Positions 1-6,430 of a stretch of DNA of 20,501 nucleotides are shown here, one piece after another (position 1 is the first letter of the stretch; each line of letters begins with the position of its first letter). A program made the translations under genes and the position numbers. The notes under the pieces are model-generated. The model was not told the DNA's origin. It ran no database searches and worked only from the letters and a program-made list of their open reading frames with translations. Origin of the DNA: a virus; the IMG/VR virus record IMGVR_UViG_3300030101_002406, positions 328 through 20,828 of that record; one strand, 5' to 3'.

Positions 1-1175
1 GGATTTAATTCATATGGACAAACTAGATAAGGTATTCTAACTGGTGTAAATGGATTTTCAACCATTCTTAAAACTTTATTACCACAGATCCAAACATTAA
101 CATGTATGTTATCTGATTCAGTTTGATACATTAAACCACATTCATCTGCAGTTTCTCTATCTATTATACCCCAATATTCTAAAACTTCAAATCTATTTTT
201 ATAAATTGTTTGTATATTTTCTCTATCATACAGAGAAGATTCAAATCCTCTTGTTTGATAATTAGGCCCCATCTCTAAACATTCCATCACTGCTTCTCTA
301 TCAAACATAGGTTTATTTGCTAGATCTTCAAACTGTGCCTTATTGTATGAGTGTCTTTGAATTACATAATCACAATCATGTATAGTTGTAGCATTTGGAT
401 CTGGGTAAAAATCCCAACATGATACAGCTTCTATACTTGGAATAGATTTTACTTTTGTTGCATGAACTCTCTGCACGTTACCTTCATCATCTTCTGCTGA
501 AGAGAATGCATGATATTCTTTTGTGTCTGTAAAAGGCCCTTTTAAAATTCCTGTACCCATCAATGCCATTTCAAAAAATACATGACGCATAATAGTAATA
601 GCTCTACTTTCTTCAAGCTGATCATGTATTAGTTTCTGCATTTGTTCTGCAGCCATTCTAGCTGGTTCTATCTGTGGAGAACCTGTATATGATGGGCCAT
701 CTTTAAAACCAAGACTATCATAATCTTGATTTAAATTTTTCATTAATTCATTTACTGTAGCACCAGGAGGTATAGATCCCCCATCTCCAGGAAAGCCATA
801 TGGACTTTCCATCTCTTCTTGTGGTTGCTGTGGATTCTTTGGATCTAAGTGAGCTCTTTCTGCAATATCTTCTGGCACAGATGTAGGAGATACTCCTAAT
901 GGAAACTTACCTTGTGAAAATAATACTTCAATGATTTGTCCAAATGAAGCAAGAACTTTAGTCTTTGTAATCTTTACAAATACTCTAGACTTTTCATTTT
1001 CTCTAAATGCAGTTTCTGGGCCGTATAAACCTCTGTAATTTCTATATGCTTTCAACCATCTTTTTTCATCATATATCTTTGATGTTTCAGCTTGTTGAAA
1101 TTTTTCTCGTATAAAACCTACTAAAGAGTTACCTTCAGCTTCATACCCACTACTATCTTTTTTTTCTTCATCCAT
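1..1175 (-). CDS. Portal (head-tail connector) protein, C-terminus cut by window edge
   Basis: The reverse-strand frame is open from the ATG at 1175 to the window edge, giving about 391 residues without a stop. The protein starts MDEEKKDSSGYEAEG and contains stretches I recognise from podovirus portal proteins: an early YRGLYGPET segment, a region around IMRHVFFEMALMGTG followed by a beta-rich part with VSCWDFYPDP, and FEVLEYWG later on. Portal proteins form the dodecameric ring at one capsid vertex through which DNA is packaged and to which the tail attaches. A long low-complexity Pro/Gln/Glu loop (around residues 115-150) sits between the N-terminal part and the core. It lies downstream of terminase in the same minus-strand operon, 3 bp after the preceding gene, the usual order terS-terL-portal. 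The C-terminal part lies outside the window. Confidence 0.88.
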   Translation of the reverse strand, partial: MDEEKKDSSGYEAEGNSLVGFIREKFQQAETSKIYDEKRWLKAYRNYRGLYGPETAFRENEKSRVFVKITKTKVLASFGQIIEVLFSQGKFPLGVSPTSVPEDIAERAHLDPKNPQQPQEEMESPYGFPGDGGSIPPGATVNELMKNLNQDYDSLGFKDGPSYTGSPQIEPARMAAEQMQKLIHDQLEESRAITIMRHVFFEMALMGTGILKGPFTDTKEYHAFSSAEDDEGNVQRVHATKVKSIPSIEAVSCWDFYPDPNATTIHDCDYVIQRHSYNKAQFEDLANKPMFDREAVMECLEMGPNYQTRGFESSLYDRENIQTIYKNRFEVLEYWGIIDRETADECGLMYQTESDNIHVNVWICGNKVLRMVENPFTPVRIPYLVCPYELN

Positions 1176-1178
1176 ATT

Positions 1179-1493
1179 CTATATTGGTTTTTCTTTACCT
1201 AATCTTTCTTTAAGTGGATCTTTGCCTCGTTTTTTTAACTTTTCATTAATTTGATAATTTTTTTTAATTCTATCAATTTTATAATCTAAGTCAGAAGTAT
1301 CAAATCCTTTTTCTTTAAGTCTTAAATACTCATCTTGTAAAAGTTTAAGATCACCTAAATCTACATCAGAACCCATGTTCATTGATCTTTGTACTAACGA
1401 AGCAAAAGTATCAACTTGTTTTGCTCTTTTTTTCTCTTCGTAGCTAAGATTATCTTCTGGTTCTTTTCTTGGTTTATTGGCAAAATCAGCCAT
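1179..1493 (-). CDS. Small charged protein of unknown function, upstream of portal
   Basis: This gene encodes 104 residues, very rich in Lys, Glu and Asp, with no Cys or Trp. It is probably largely helical: residues 15-90 alternate charged and hydrophobic residues in a pattern compatible with coiled coil. I do not recognise a family. The ATG overlaps the stop of the upstream gene by one base (TAATG), so translation is probably coupled, and the portal start follows 3 bp after its TAG. Position between terminase and portal suggests a head-assembly or packaging accessory role, but this is inference from context only. No signal peptide or membrane segment is visible. Confidence 0.8.
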   Translation of the reverse strand: MADFANKPRKEPEDNLSYEEKKRAKQVDTFASLVQRSMNMGSDVDLGDLKLLQDEYLRLKEKGFDTSDLDYKIDRIKKNYQINEKLKKRGKDPLKERLGKEKPI

Positions 1494-1681
1494 TAAGAAT
1501 AGTCTCGTTCTTCAGCCATTCTAAAGATTGCTGGATCTACTTTGTTATTAGGTTTCTTAGCTTTACCTTCTACATCTGGCCCTAATTTAGGCCCACTATA
1601 TCCCCCACTAAACTCTAAAGGTTCATTAGGTCTTTTAGGTGCATCAGGTGCAAGTTCCCCTTCCATATATCTTTTCATCAT
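1493..1681 (-). CDS. Small Pro/Gly-rich protein with C-terminal FRMAEERDYS tag
   Basis: The protein has 62 residues and starts at the first of two adjacent ATGs, with a strong GAGGAGG ribosome site about 9 bases upstream. The middle is rich in Pro, Gly and Lys and probably disordered. The last ten residues (FRMAEERDYS) closely match the end of the small protein encoded at 1996-2217 (FRMADEKDY), while the rest of the two proteins does not align. That suggests a short linear motif recognised by a shared partner, perhaps portal, capsid or terminase. No function is known to me. The stop overlaps the next start as TAATG. Confidence 0.8.
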   Translation of the reverse strand: MMKRYMEGELAPDAPKRPNEPLEFSGGYSGPKLGPDVEGKAKKPNNKVDPAIFRMAEERDYS

Positions 1682-1695
1682 AGTTGTTATCCTCC

Positions 1696-1920
1696 TCAGT
1701 CTATTTTATTTTTTAATAAATCTACGACTCCGTAGAATTTCTTCTTACCTTTTTTAACAATATTTTTTGTCTTATCTTTTATGACAGCAAGACCTTGATC
1801 TTTTCTAAACTCTATTCCAATTTTAAATTGATCTTTTAAAGTTGGATCTGTAGCCATAGCTTTATCTTTTTTTTCTGCTGCTGCTTTTAGATCTTTGTCT
1901 AATTGATTTTCTTTGTCCAT
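1696..1920 (-). CDS. Small lysine-rich protein of unknown function
   Basis: The protein has 74 residues, is strongly basic (Lys about one quarter), and shows no recognisable domain. The N-terminal 30 residues are predicted helical by eye, and the C-terminus (KKKFYGVVDLLKNKID) is amphipathic. The ATG at 1920 lacks a good Shine-Dalgarno sequence (only an A-rich stretch precedes it), and its first 59 bases overlap a small ORF at 1862-1996 in another frame. It may therefore depend on translational coupling. It lies within the packaging/head operon. No transmembrane segment or cysteine motif is seen. Confidence 0.7.
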   Translation of the reverse strand: MDKENQLDKDLKAAAEKKDKAMATDPTLKDQFKIGIEFRKDQGLAVIKDKTKNIVKKGKKKFYGVVDLLKNKID

Positions 1921-1996
1921 TTTTTTTATTATACTTACTTTTTCTTGTACCTGCGTATACTACAGGTATAAAATTACTACTAGGCCCAAGACTCAT
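1862..1996 (-). CDS. Candidate micro-ORF, very basic C-terminus
   Basis: This 44-residue ORF begins MSLGPSSNFIPVVYAG and ends in a run rich in Lys, Arg and Ser. Its ATG overlaps the stop of the 1996-2217 gene as TAATG, the same coupling used elsewhere in this operon, and it fills a gap of about 75 bp that would otherwise be empty. Against it, the C-terminal half overlaps the 1696-1920 gene by 59 bp, and the low-complexity KR/S tail could be an out-of-frame reading of that Lys-rich gene. Function is unknown. I consider it slightly more likely real than not. Confidence 0.5.
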   Translation of the reverse strand: MSLGPSSNFIPVVYAGTRKSKYNKKNGQRKSIRQRSKSSSRKKR

Positions 1997-2217
1997 TAAT
2001 AGTCTTTTTCATCAGCCATTCTAAACAATGAATCTTCTACATGCTCAGAACCAGATTTAGTTGGAACAGTAACATCATATTCAAACTCCTGGTATTTTCT
2101 AGGTGCATGTTGAGAAAAGTCAATAGTATTGTGTGGCCTGTTAGGCTGTTTGCCTTCAGGTGAATCACTAAACTGACCTTGTTTAACTTTAGCTTTTGGA
2201 TCAAATTTTGTTTCCAT
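1996..2217 (-). CDS. Small hydrophilic protein with C-terminal FRMADEKDY tag
   Basis: The protein has 73 residues and a good ribosome site (AGGAG about 7 bases upstream of ATG). It is Pro/Gln/His-rich and probably unstructured for most of its length. The extreme C-terminus, SLFRMADEKDY, matches the end of the protein at 1493-1681 (FRMAEERDYS), while the two proteins otherwise differ. Shared C-terminal tags in two neighbouring structural-operon genes suggest a common docking site. It is not a recognised family to me. The gene lies between the gene at 2230 and a coupled micro-ORF starting at 1996. Confidence 0.8.
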   Translation of the reverse strand: METKFDPKAKVKQGQFSDSPEGKQPNRPHNTIDFSQHAPRKYQEFEYDVTVPTKSGSEHVEDSLFRMADEKDY

Positions 2218-2229
2218 TGCTGTCTCCTA

Positions 2230-2520
2230 TTATAGTTTTATTTTTTTAATCTTTAATATATTTTTAGTTGGTATGGTTGTATGACCACCACCTTGTTTTA
2301 TTTCTCCGTTTGATTCAAAATTAAAATCAGACATTAAAATCGTAACCTTATCATCTTGTTTCATAAGCCAACCAACAGTACAACAGATTGCTGTAGTTGA
2401 TTTTTTTATATCAGGTATATCAATCCAAATTGAATCAGCCACGATATCTTCCCACCACGTGATTACCAAATCATATGGGAAAATTTTTTTATTTACTTCT
2501 GGAAGTTTTCTTTTTGACAC
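2230..2520 (-). CDS. Conserved small phage protein, GTG start
   Basis: The protein has 96 residues. Its layout, an early WWEDIVADSIW segment, a central CTVGWLMKQDD and a final IPTKNILKIKKI, matches a widespread uncharacterised family of small phage proteins (pattern W-x-D-I-x-x-D-S-x-W ... GWL-x-x-x-D ... IP-x-x-x-I-x-x-I). The start has to be GTG at 2518-2520, because a TAA lies one codon further upstream than the preceding AAG and no ATG follows early. This start lies inside the upstream 47-residue ORF (32-bp overlap), so expression is probably coupled. The role of the family is unknown. Its place near terminase is typical. Confidence 0.8.
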   Translation of the reverse strand: MSKRKLPEVNKKIFPYDLVITWWEDIVADSIWIDIPDIKKSTTAICCTVGWLMKQDDKVTILMSDFNFESNGEIKQGGGHTTIPTKNILKIKKIKL

Positions 2521-2632
2521 CTTTTAATTTACCAGAATTTTCCATAGCATAAAATACGGCTTCACCTTTTTTCTTGCCGTATTGTTTTACCATAGACTTT
2601 TTAATTTTTTTACCTTTTTTATTTAGTGGCAT
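2489..2632 (-). CDS. Small basic phage protein (MPLNKKGKK family)
   Basis: This 47-residue ORF has the sequence start MPLNKKGKKIKKSMVKQYG and a central GEAVFYAMENSG. I recognise this as a small, highly basic protein type common in marine phage structural clusters (PLNKKGKKI, YGKKKGE, VFYA, N-G), with no assigned function. The start overlaps the terL stop as TAATG and the stop lies inside the next gene, so the three genes form an overlapping chain. The high Lys content suggests nucleic-acid or acidic-protein contact, which is inference. Confidence 0.8.
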   Translation of the reverse strand: MPLNKKGKKIKKSMVKQYGKKKGEAVFYAMENSGKLKGVKKKTSRSK

Positions 2633-4263
2633 TAATATCCAAATTTGTTATCTGCTGCATGAAAATCATTTTGAGAAATAAATGATCTAAATCTTTGTGC
2701 ATATTTAGGATGTGTAGGTCTACTCATACATCCGTAACGCAATGCATCATAAGCGTGATCTTCAGCATTAGTGTCTACATCTTCAGGGTTTCTATCGTCT
2801 GTTGGTAATGACCCTAAAGTTCTAATTAAATTCTTACAGGTTTTAAATACTCTAATACCTGGTTCTTTATCAACTATCTTTAATCGTTTGTGAACTTCTA
2901 GTTTACCATTAATTCTACTTTTAGGTGATCTATCTGATGGCCTCCATCTACAACCATTCTGTATCATCGTCTCTGCAATACTAGGGCCTACATCACCTCT
3001 CTTTGCCCATGTGCTAGAATCTAATACTCCGTAATGAATATACTCATCATTCTCTAGCATTCTTACTTGTTTTGCAAAATTATCTGCTGTGACTTTTTTG
3101 GTATATAGTTCTCTATAAATCCATAGATTATTATTGTAATCAACAGCGAACCATAAAACACAAGCAGGAGAAGAATAACCCCAGTCAGCAGCACGAAACT
3201 TATACCAACCTTTAGGTATCTCAAAAGGCTCAACCACATGTGTTGTTTTACTAAATTCTGGAAAAGCTGAGTCTTCATATGCATCCCAATCTCCATCTAA
3301 AAATTGTTTACGTTGTACTTCAGGTAAAGATGCCAACATGATATAATAATCATCAGTCTGCATCAGATAAGGATTATCTTGTAACTTAGCTGGAATAAAT
3401 CTTCTAGTAATATACTTCTTTCCGTTGGGTGTATCTATCCCTACATCAAACGCTGTATTTGGTTCTGCTGGTTCTACGAACATTTCTCGTACCCATTGCG
3501 AACCTACATTGCCTGGATTACCTGTAGCTCTCATGTAAACAGGTATATCTTTATCAACGGATCTTAAAGAAGATCTTAAAAAATTATAAATATCTGGCGA
3601 AGGATATTGTGGAAGTTCGTCTATTCCTATCCATGTGTAAGATTGACCTTGGTATCTTAACGCATCCGTCATGTTTTCTGCGTAACCAAACTCTATCTTT
3701 GCCCCTGATGGGAATCGCCACTCTTTTTCTTGTTCTCTCCATTTGGCTCCAGGATATGCTTTAGAGTATAATAGTTGAGACTTTTGAATTAAGTCTCTTA
3801 ACTCTGGCATAGTCCTCCTCACTAGTAGTGCCCTATGATTAGCACTTGAGCAATAACGAAGTGGATCTACTAGCATCGCATATGATTTTCCTCCACCTCT
3901 TGCTCCACCATAAAATACTTCTCTTTCAGAAGCTGCAAGAAATTGTGTCTGTGGGCCACTGTTAGGCTTAAAGATAACTTCTTGCTGGTCTATATGCTCT
4001 TGTACATTTTTAGGAGCACTATCAATTATATCTTCCGTAAGTAGTTGTGTGTCTTTACCAGTAAGTGCTTTGTCAATAGTTAACAATTTCTTTTTGGTAT
4101 TTTCTGCAGACATCTTAGCAGAACGTAAAGTTTGTTCTGCCTTTGCAACCTTCTTACGGCTACGAGCTAGAATCTGTTTGACTGACTTCTTGGCTTTCTG
4201 TTGAACTATCTTCTTTGGTTTGGGTGGTGCTATTTCGTTCAAGTCTTTTTTTAAGTCCGACAT
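2632..4263 (-). CDS. terL: Terminase large subunit (packaging ATPase and nuclease)
   Basis: The protein has 543 residues. It is the motor that pumps DNA into the prohead through the portal and cuts the concatemer. The ATPase domain shows a Walker A GGARGGGKS at residues 119-127 and a Walker B WIGIDE at 211-216 with the catalytic Glu. The RNase H-like nuclease domain shows its acidic residues in RAADWGY (Asp360), GVLDSS (Asp415) and EDHAYDALRYG (Asp502/Asp506). Residues 1-90 form a Lys-rich extension ahead of the ATPase core. An AGGAAG site lies about 12 bases upstream of the ATG. The first 104 bases overlap the upstream HTH-like gene and the stop overlaps the next start (TAATG), consistent with a coupled terS-terL operon. 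Confidence 0.96.
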   Translation of the reverse strand: MSDLKKDLNEIAPPKPKKIVQQKAKKSVKQILARSRKKVAKAEQTLRSAKMSAENTKKKLLTIDKALTGKDTQLLTEDIIDSAPKNVQEHIDQQEVIFKPNSGPQTQFLAASEREVFYGGARGGGKSYAMLVDPLRYCSSANHRALLVRRTMPELRDLIQKSQLLYSKAYPGAKWREQEKEWRFPSGAKIEFGYAENMTDALRYQGQSYTWIGIDELPQYPSPDIYNFLRSSLRSVDKDIPVYMRATGNPGNVGSQWVREMFVEPAEPNTAFDVGIDTPNGKKYITRRFIPAKLQDNPYLMQTDDYYIMLASLPEVQRKQFLDGDWDAYEDSAFPEFSKTTHVVEPFEIPKGWYKFRAADWGYSSPACVLWFAVDYNNNLWIYRELYTKKVTADNFAKQVRMLENDEYIHYGVLDSSTWAKRGDVGPSIAETMIQNGCRWRPSDRSPKSRINGKLEVHKRLKIVDKEPGIRVFKTCKNLIRTLGSLPTDDRNPEDVDTNAEDHAYDALRYGCMSRPTHPKYAQRFRSFISQNDFHAADNKFGY

Positions 4264-4456
4264 GTGATATGTATCTTCCTGTTTTTCTATGTAGCCAAGA
4301 TGCTGTCTCTCTTAATGAACAAGTCTTTGAATATTCTCTTGCTTGATTAAGAGCATCTAATTCTTCTCTTATTGGTTCCAGATATTCTGGATTATCAGCT
4401 TGTTTAAAACCAAAAGGTATAGTCCTAGCTCTTTTCTTTATCCGTATTGGTTCCAT
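4160..4456 (-). CDS. Small HTH-like protein between terS and terL
   Basis: The protein has 98 residues from the ATG at 4456. An upstream ATG at 4483 would add nine residues but lies deeper inside terS. The sequence runs MEPIRIKKRARTIPFGF, then YLEPIREELDALNQAREY, then CSLRETASWLHRKTGRYIS, then HVGLKKRLER, followed by an acidic Ser/Thr/Gln tail. The SLRETASWLHRKTGRYISHVG part looks like a helix-turn-helix (helix, turn with Gly, recognition helix), and this N-terminal PFG...YLEPI...E...A block is a conserved small-protein type next to terL in marine phages. It may help the terminase recognise DNA. It overlaps terS by 32 bp and terL by 104 bp, so its tail is constrained by both. Confidence 0.82.
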   Translation of the reverse strand: MEPIRIKKRARTIPFGFKQADNPEYLEPIREELDALNQAREYSKTCSLRETASWLHRKTGRYISHVGLKKRLERNSTTQTKEDSSTESQEVSQTDSSS

Positions 4457-4838
4457 CTTTTGCTGGTAGTATAAATATTCCATGCATTGCTTTCATATTT
4501 ATATCAAGTGAATCTTTTTTTGCTAATCCCACCCTATCTAATATCGAGTTAGCAGCTGCTAGACGAATACTTGCCTGTGGTGTAGTGCCGTCTTCGTCTA
4601 GTAAGGTGATTAACCTATTAACTGCTTTTGCAGAATGTGTAGATAAGTGAGTTTCTGCTAATTCTGTTATTTCTTTTTTGAGATTACGCACAACCTTTGG
4701 GTAACTATGCTCTGAGTAACCTGCTATTCTTGCTGCTTCTCGTGGATTTCCTTGCGCTTCTGTGAAAAGAACGTCTAGGAACTTCTCTTGCATATCTGTC
4801 AAGTTTCTTTTTTGAGTTTTTGTTATAGAAGAATCCAT
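4425..4838 (-). CDS. terS: Terminase small subunit (DNA recognition)
   Basis: The protein has 137 residues. The N-terminal region LTDMQEKFLDVLF followed by GNPREAARIAGYSEHS is the helix-turn-helix of phage terminase small subunits, which bind the packaging site and stimulate the large subunit. The middle (residues 70-115) is helical, with IRLAAANSILDRVGLAKKD, the usual oligomerisation part, and the C-terminus is short and charged. It is the first gene of the minus-strand packaging operon, about 150 bases downstream of a perfect sigma70 promoter. A GGAG lies rather far (about 14 bases) from the ATG at 4838. Adjacency to terL supports the call. Confidence 0.85.
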   Translation of the reverse strand: MDSSITKTQKRNLTDMQEKFLDVLFTEAQGNPREAARIAGYSEHSYPKVVRNLKKEITELAETHLSTHSAKAVNRLITLLDEDGTTPQASIRLAAANSILDRVGLAKKDSLDINMKAMHGIFILPAKDGTNTDKEKS

Positions 4839-4994
4839 TGTTTGCGTTTATTATCTCCATTATTTCCTTAAAAGGAAGTTTTTTTACTTTGTTTATGTTT
4901 AAATTTACCATAATTTCTATATTATTCGTGATGACCCTTGTTTTCTTATTAGAATATGCGTGTATGTGTGTCCTTTGAATAATATATAGTACCT

Positions 4995-5023
4995 ATTATA
5001 AGGGTGATTAACACTTTTGTCAA
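4995..5023 (-). promoter_or_regulatory. Perfect-consensus sigma70 promoter for packaging/head operon
   Basis: On the minus strand TTGACA (5018-5023) and TATAAT (4995-5000) are separated by exactly 17 bp, so both hexamers and the spacing are ideal. The start site would be near 4988, giving a leader of about 150 nt before terS. It indicates transcription by the host RNA polymerase, in line with the absence of a phage polymerase gene in the window. Confidence 0.88.
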
Positions 5024-5029
5024 GGAATT

Positions 5030-5440
5030 TTTGAGGTTAAATTTCATATGCGACATTATGGCAATAGACAAATGGAGTTAAGAGGTGTATAATGTTATTA
5101 GGCACTGCCAGGGGGGTCTAACATGTATACCTTAGGTAAATTTACAGCTACCCCCTAGGGTATTCCCTAGTACATTTACTAGAATATTCCCTAGCCCCCC
5201 AGTGGTTTACAGGGGATCCTCAGATTTTCTGGTAACTGCGTATATACATATAGGGGGAGTAGGGGTGGCACTGGTGCACCCTTGTGTTTCTTAGGTTTTT
5301 TGCTTGTTTCTTTTTTTATTTCTTTTGGGGTTCCCTTGGGTTGCCCTTGGTTTACACTTGGGATTGATCGAGGTAGTTTAAAATTTTGTACCCTGAAATA
5401 AACTGGTAACTACTTTTGAATTATACTCAGGCACAAAAAA
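5030..5440. other. GC-richer, hairpin-rich stretch without a convincing gene
   Basis: About 410 bp lie between the operon terminator at 5441-5469 and the terS promoter. The plus strand carries repeated G runs and the region is clearly richer in G+C than its flanks. Visible dyads include a G/C stem (5110-5115 with 5151-5156) enclosing the palindrome GTAAATTTAC (5136-5145), CTAGGG-TATT-CCCTAG (5155-5170), CTAGTA-CATT-TACTAG (5167-5182), GAATATTC (5182-5189), CCCC/GGGG (5197-5200 with 5212-5215) and a GGGT...ACCC hairpin near 5264-5282. One minus-strand frame is open for about 70 codons here but has no ATG, and its only in-frame GTG lies late. Being next to terS, it could hold the packaging or genome-end site, or encode a structured RNA. 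This is inference. Confidence 0.5.
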
Positions 5441-5469
5441 AAAGGCCCCCGTATCGCTACAGGGGCCCC
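5441..5469 (-). terminator. Rho-independent terminator of the 5488-6204 operon
   Basis: Read on the minus strand, a GGGGCC...GGCC(C) stem (plus-strand GGCCCC at 5444-5449 pairing with GGGGCC at 5462-5467) is followed by a run of at least nine T. It lies about 20 bp past the stop of the gene at 5488-5691. Orientation is clear because the poly-A on the plus strand lies on the low-coordinate side. Confidence 0.92.
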
Positions 5470-5487
5470 TTAATTTATTACTTAATA

Positions 5488-5691
5488 TTATTTTAAGATA
5501 TTAAATAAATCTAAAATTGACGGCTTATTTTTTTTAATATTTCTGACAACATAATCAGAGTTTAAATGTACAAGTTTAGCATTGGCCAATACATTCACAG
5601 CTTGACTAATTTCTTTTAATGACGTTGCCATGGAATTCACATCATCTAAAATTTGTTTTTCCATTTTGTTAGGCTTGTATTCTTTAGTCAT
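5488..5691 (-). CDS. Small protein of unknown function
   Basis: The protein has 67 residues, starting MTKEYKPNKMEKQILDD. It is largely helical by eye, with ISQAVNVLANAKLV in the middle, and has no Cys motif or membrane segment. It is the last gene before the terminator. Its start overlaps the stop of the preceding gene (TAATG), and its ribosome site, a GGGGG run about 10 bases upstream, is encoded within the end of that gene. This initiation region is nearly identical (22 of 24 bases) to that of the preceding gene, and both proteins begin MTK. Function is not recognised. Confidence 0.82.
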   Translation of the reverse strand: MTKEYKPNKMEKQILDDVNSMATSLKEISQAVNVLANAKLVHLNSDYVVRNIKKNKPSILDLFNILK

Positions 5692-5975
5692 TAGTAATTA
5701 CCCCCTTTATAAATTATATTATTAAGTTTATTTAAATTAAATTTTAAAACCATTTCCGAATTGCTACGATCAGGATTAATTTTATCCCCTTGAAGATCCT
5801 GTACAGTTACAATTCTTATTGGTTCAAAATGATATTTCATATTTGGATGATTATACCCATTATGATCTAGGTTCACTCTTCTACTAAAATTTGATAAAGC
5901 CTGTTTTAAATTATCAGTCTCAGTATAACAATAATTTCCAATATCAAATGTATACAAACTGAATTGCTTAGTCAT
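5691..5975 (-). CDS. Small protein of unknown function
   Basis: The protein has 94 residues. The N-terminus MTKQFSLYTFDIGNYCYTE, then LKQALSNFSRRVN, then a segment with HFEPIRIVTVQDL, resembles an alternating strand/helix fold of small phage proteins, but I do not recognise a named family. It overlaps the upstream gene by 8 bp and the downstream gene by one base (TAATG), so the three genes 6204-5488 are translated as one coupled unit. A G-rich ribosome site precedes the ATG. Function is unknown. Confidence 0.82.
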   Translation of the reverse strand: MTKQFSLYTFDIGNYCYTETDNLKQALSNFSRRVNLDHNGYNHPNMKYHFEPIRIVTVQDLQGDKINPDRSNSEMVLKFNLNKLNNIIYKGGNY

Positions 5976-6204
5976 TATTAGTTACCCCCTTATTCCAGAT
6001 TAAATCATTCTCTTTTTCAATTGCTTTTTTAAAAGTAACCTCATTAAAATTTGGATTATCTTTTTTAAAAAAATTACAAAGTAAGTTTAATAATTTTTTA
6101 TCATCATACTTATGTAAATTATTTTGATAAGACTGGCCCAAAATTTTAGCTATATCCTCGTAATGTCTTCTTGAGAATTTAGGCTTTTTCTTTTTTGTTT
6201 CCAT
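5968..6204 (-). CDS. Conserved small phage protein (RRHYEDIAKIL type)
   Basis: The protein has 78 residues. A basic N-terminus (METKKKKPKFS) leads into RRHYEDIAKILGQS, and later FFKKDNPNFNEVTFKKAIE. This pattern, RxHYExIAxxL followed by a DNPxF-xxxxFxxA block, is a recurring small phage protein of unknown function. It is mostly alpha-helical and has no metal site. The ribosome site AGAGGA lies about 6 bases before the ATG. It is the first gene of a three-gene minus-strand unit running to the terminator at 5441-5469. Confidence 0.83.
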   Translation of the reverse strand: METKKKKPKFSRRHYEDIAKILGQSYQNNLHKYDDKKLLNLLCNFFKKDNPNFNEVTFKKAIEKENDLIWNKGVTNND

Positions 6205-6309
6205 TTGTCCTCTTTTGTTAAGTTAATTTAATTTTATTATAGTTATAATTATGGCCAAATATTGTTTTAAATCCATGTTCTCTTTATGTTCTATTAAATG
6301 GCCTCTAGT

Positions 6310-6353
6310 TGAGAATGATTCTCAGTCATACAGCTATTTTAAAGGGGGTTCAA
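6310..6353 (-). promoter_or_regulatory. Candidate promoter with operator-like dyad
   Basis: On the minus strand TTGAAC (6348-6353) and TATGAC (6325-6330) are 17 bp apart, four of six matches each. The palindrome TGAGAA-TGA-TTCTCA (6310-6324) follows immediately, covering the expected start site as a repressor operator would. It lies between the upstream terminator and the 6204 gene start, about 110 bp upstream of that gene. Moderate support only. Confidence 0.42.
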
Positions 6354-6380
6354 TTATTTTTTGATACTCTGGTACCCATA

Positions 6381-6410
6381 AAAAAAGGGCCCATATTTCA
6401 GGGCCCCTTT
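6381..6410 (-). terminator. Rho-independent terminator of the 6431-7456 gene
   Basis: On the minus strand an AGGGGCCC...GGGCCCT stem (GGGCCC at 6387-6392 and 6401-6406, loop about 8) is followed by a run of T. It lies about 20 bp after the stop of the 341-residue gene. Its core resembles the terminator at 5441-5469. Confidence 0.92.
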
Positions 6411-6430
6411 AATGTTTATTATTAATTATA

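Noticed and set aside
4705-4911. 68-residue minus-strand ORF overlapping terS
   Set aside because: Its second half is an out-of-frame reading of terS with low-complexity Arg/Ser, and its ATG has no ribosome site.
5230-5425. Minus-strand frame open for about 70 codons in the hairpin region
   Set aside because: No ATG, GTG or TTG near its 5' end, a low-complexity Lys/Pro product, and GC-richer sequence makes chance open frames longer. Kept only as a remark on a possible decayed gene.
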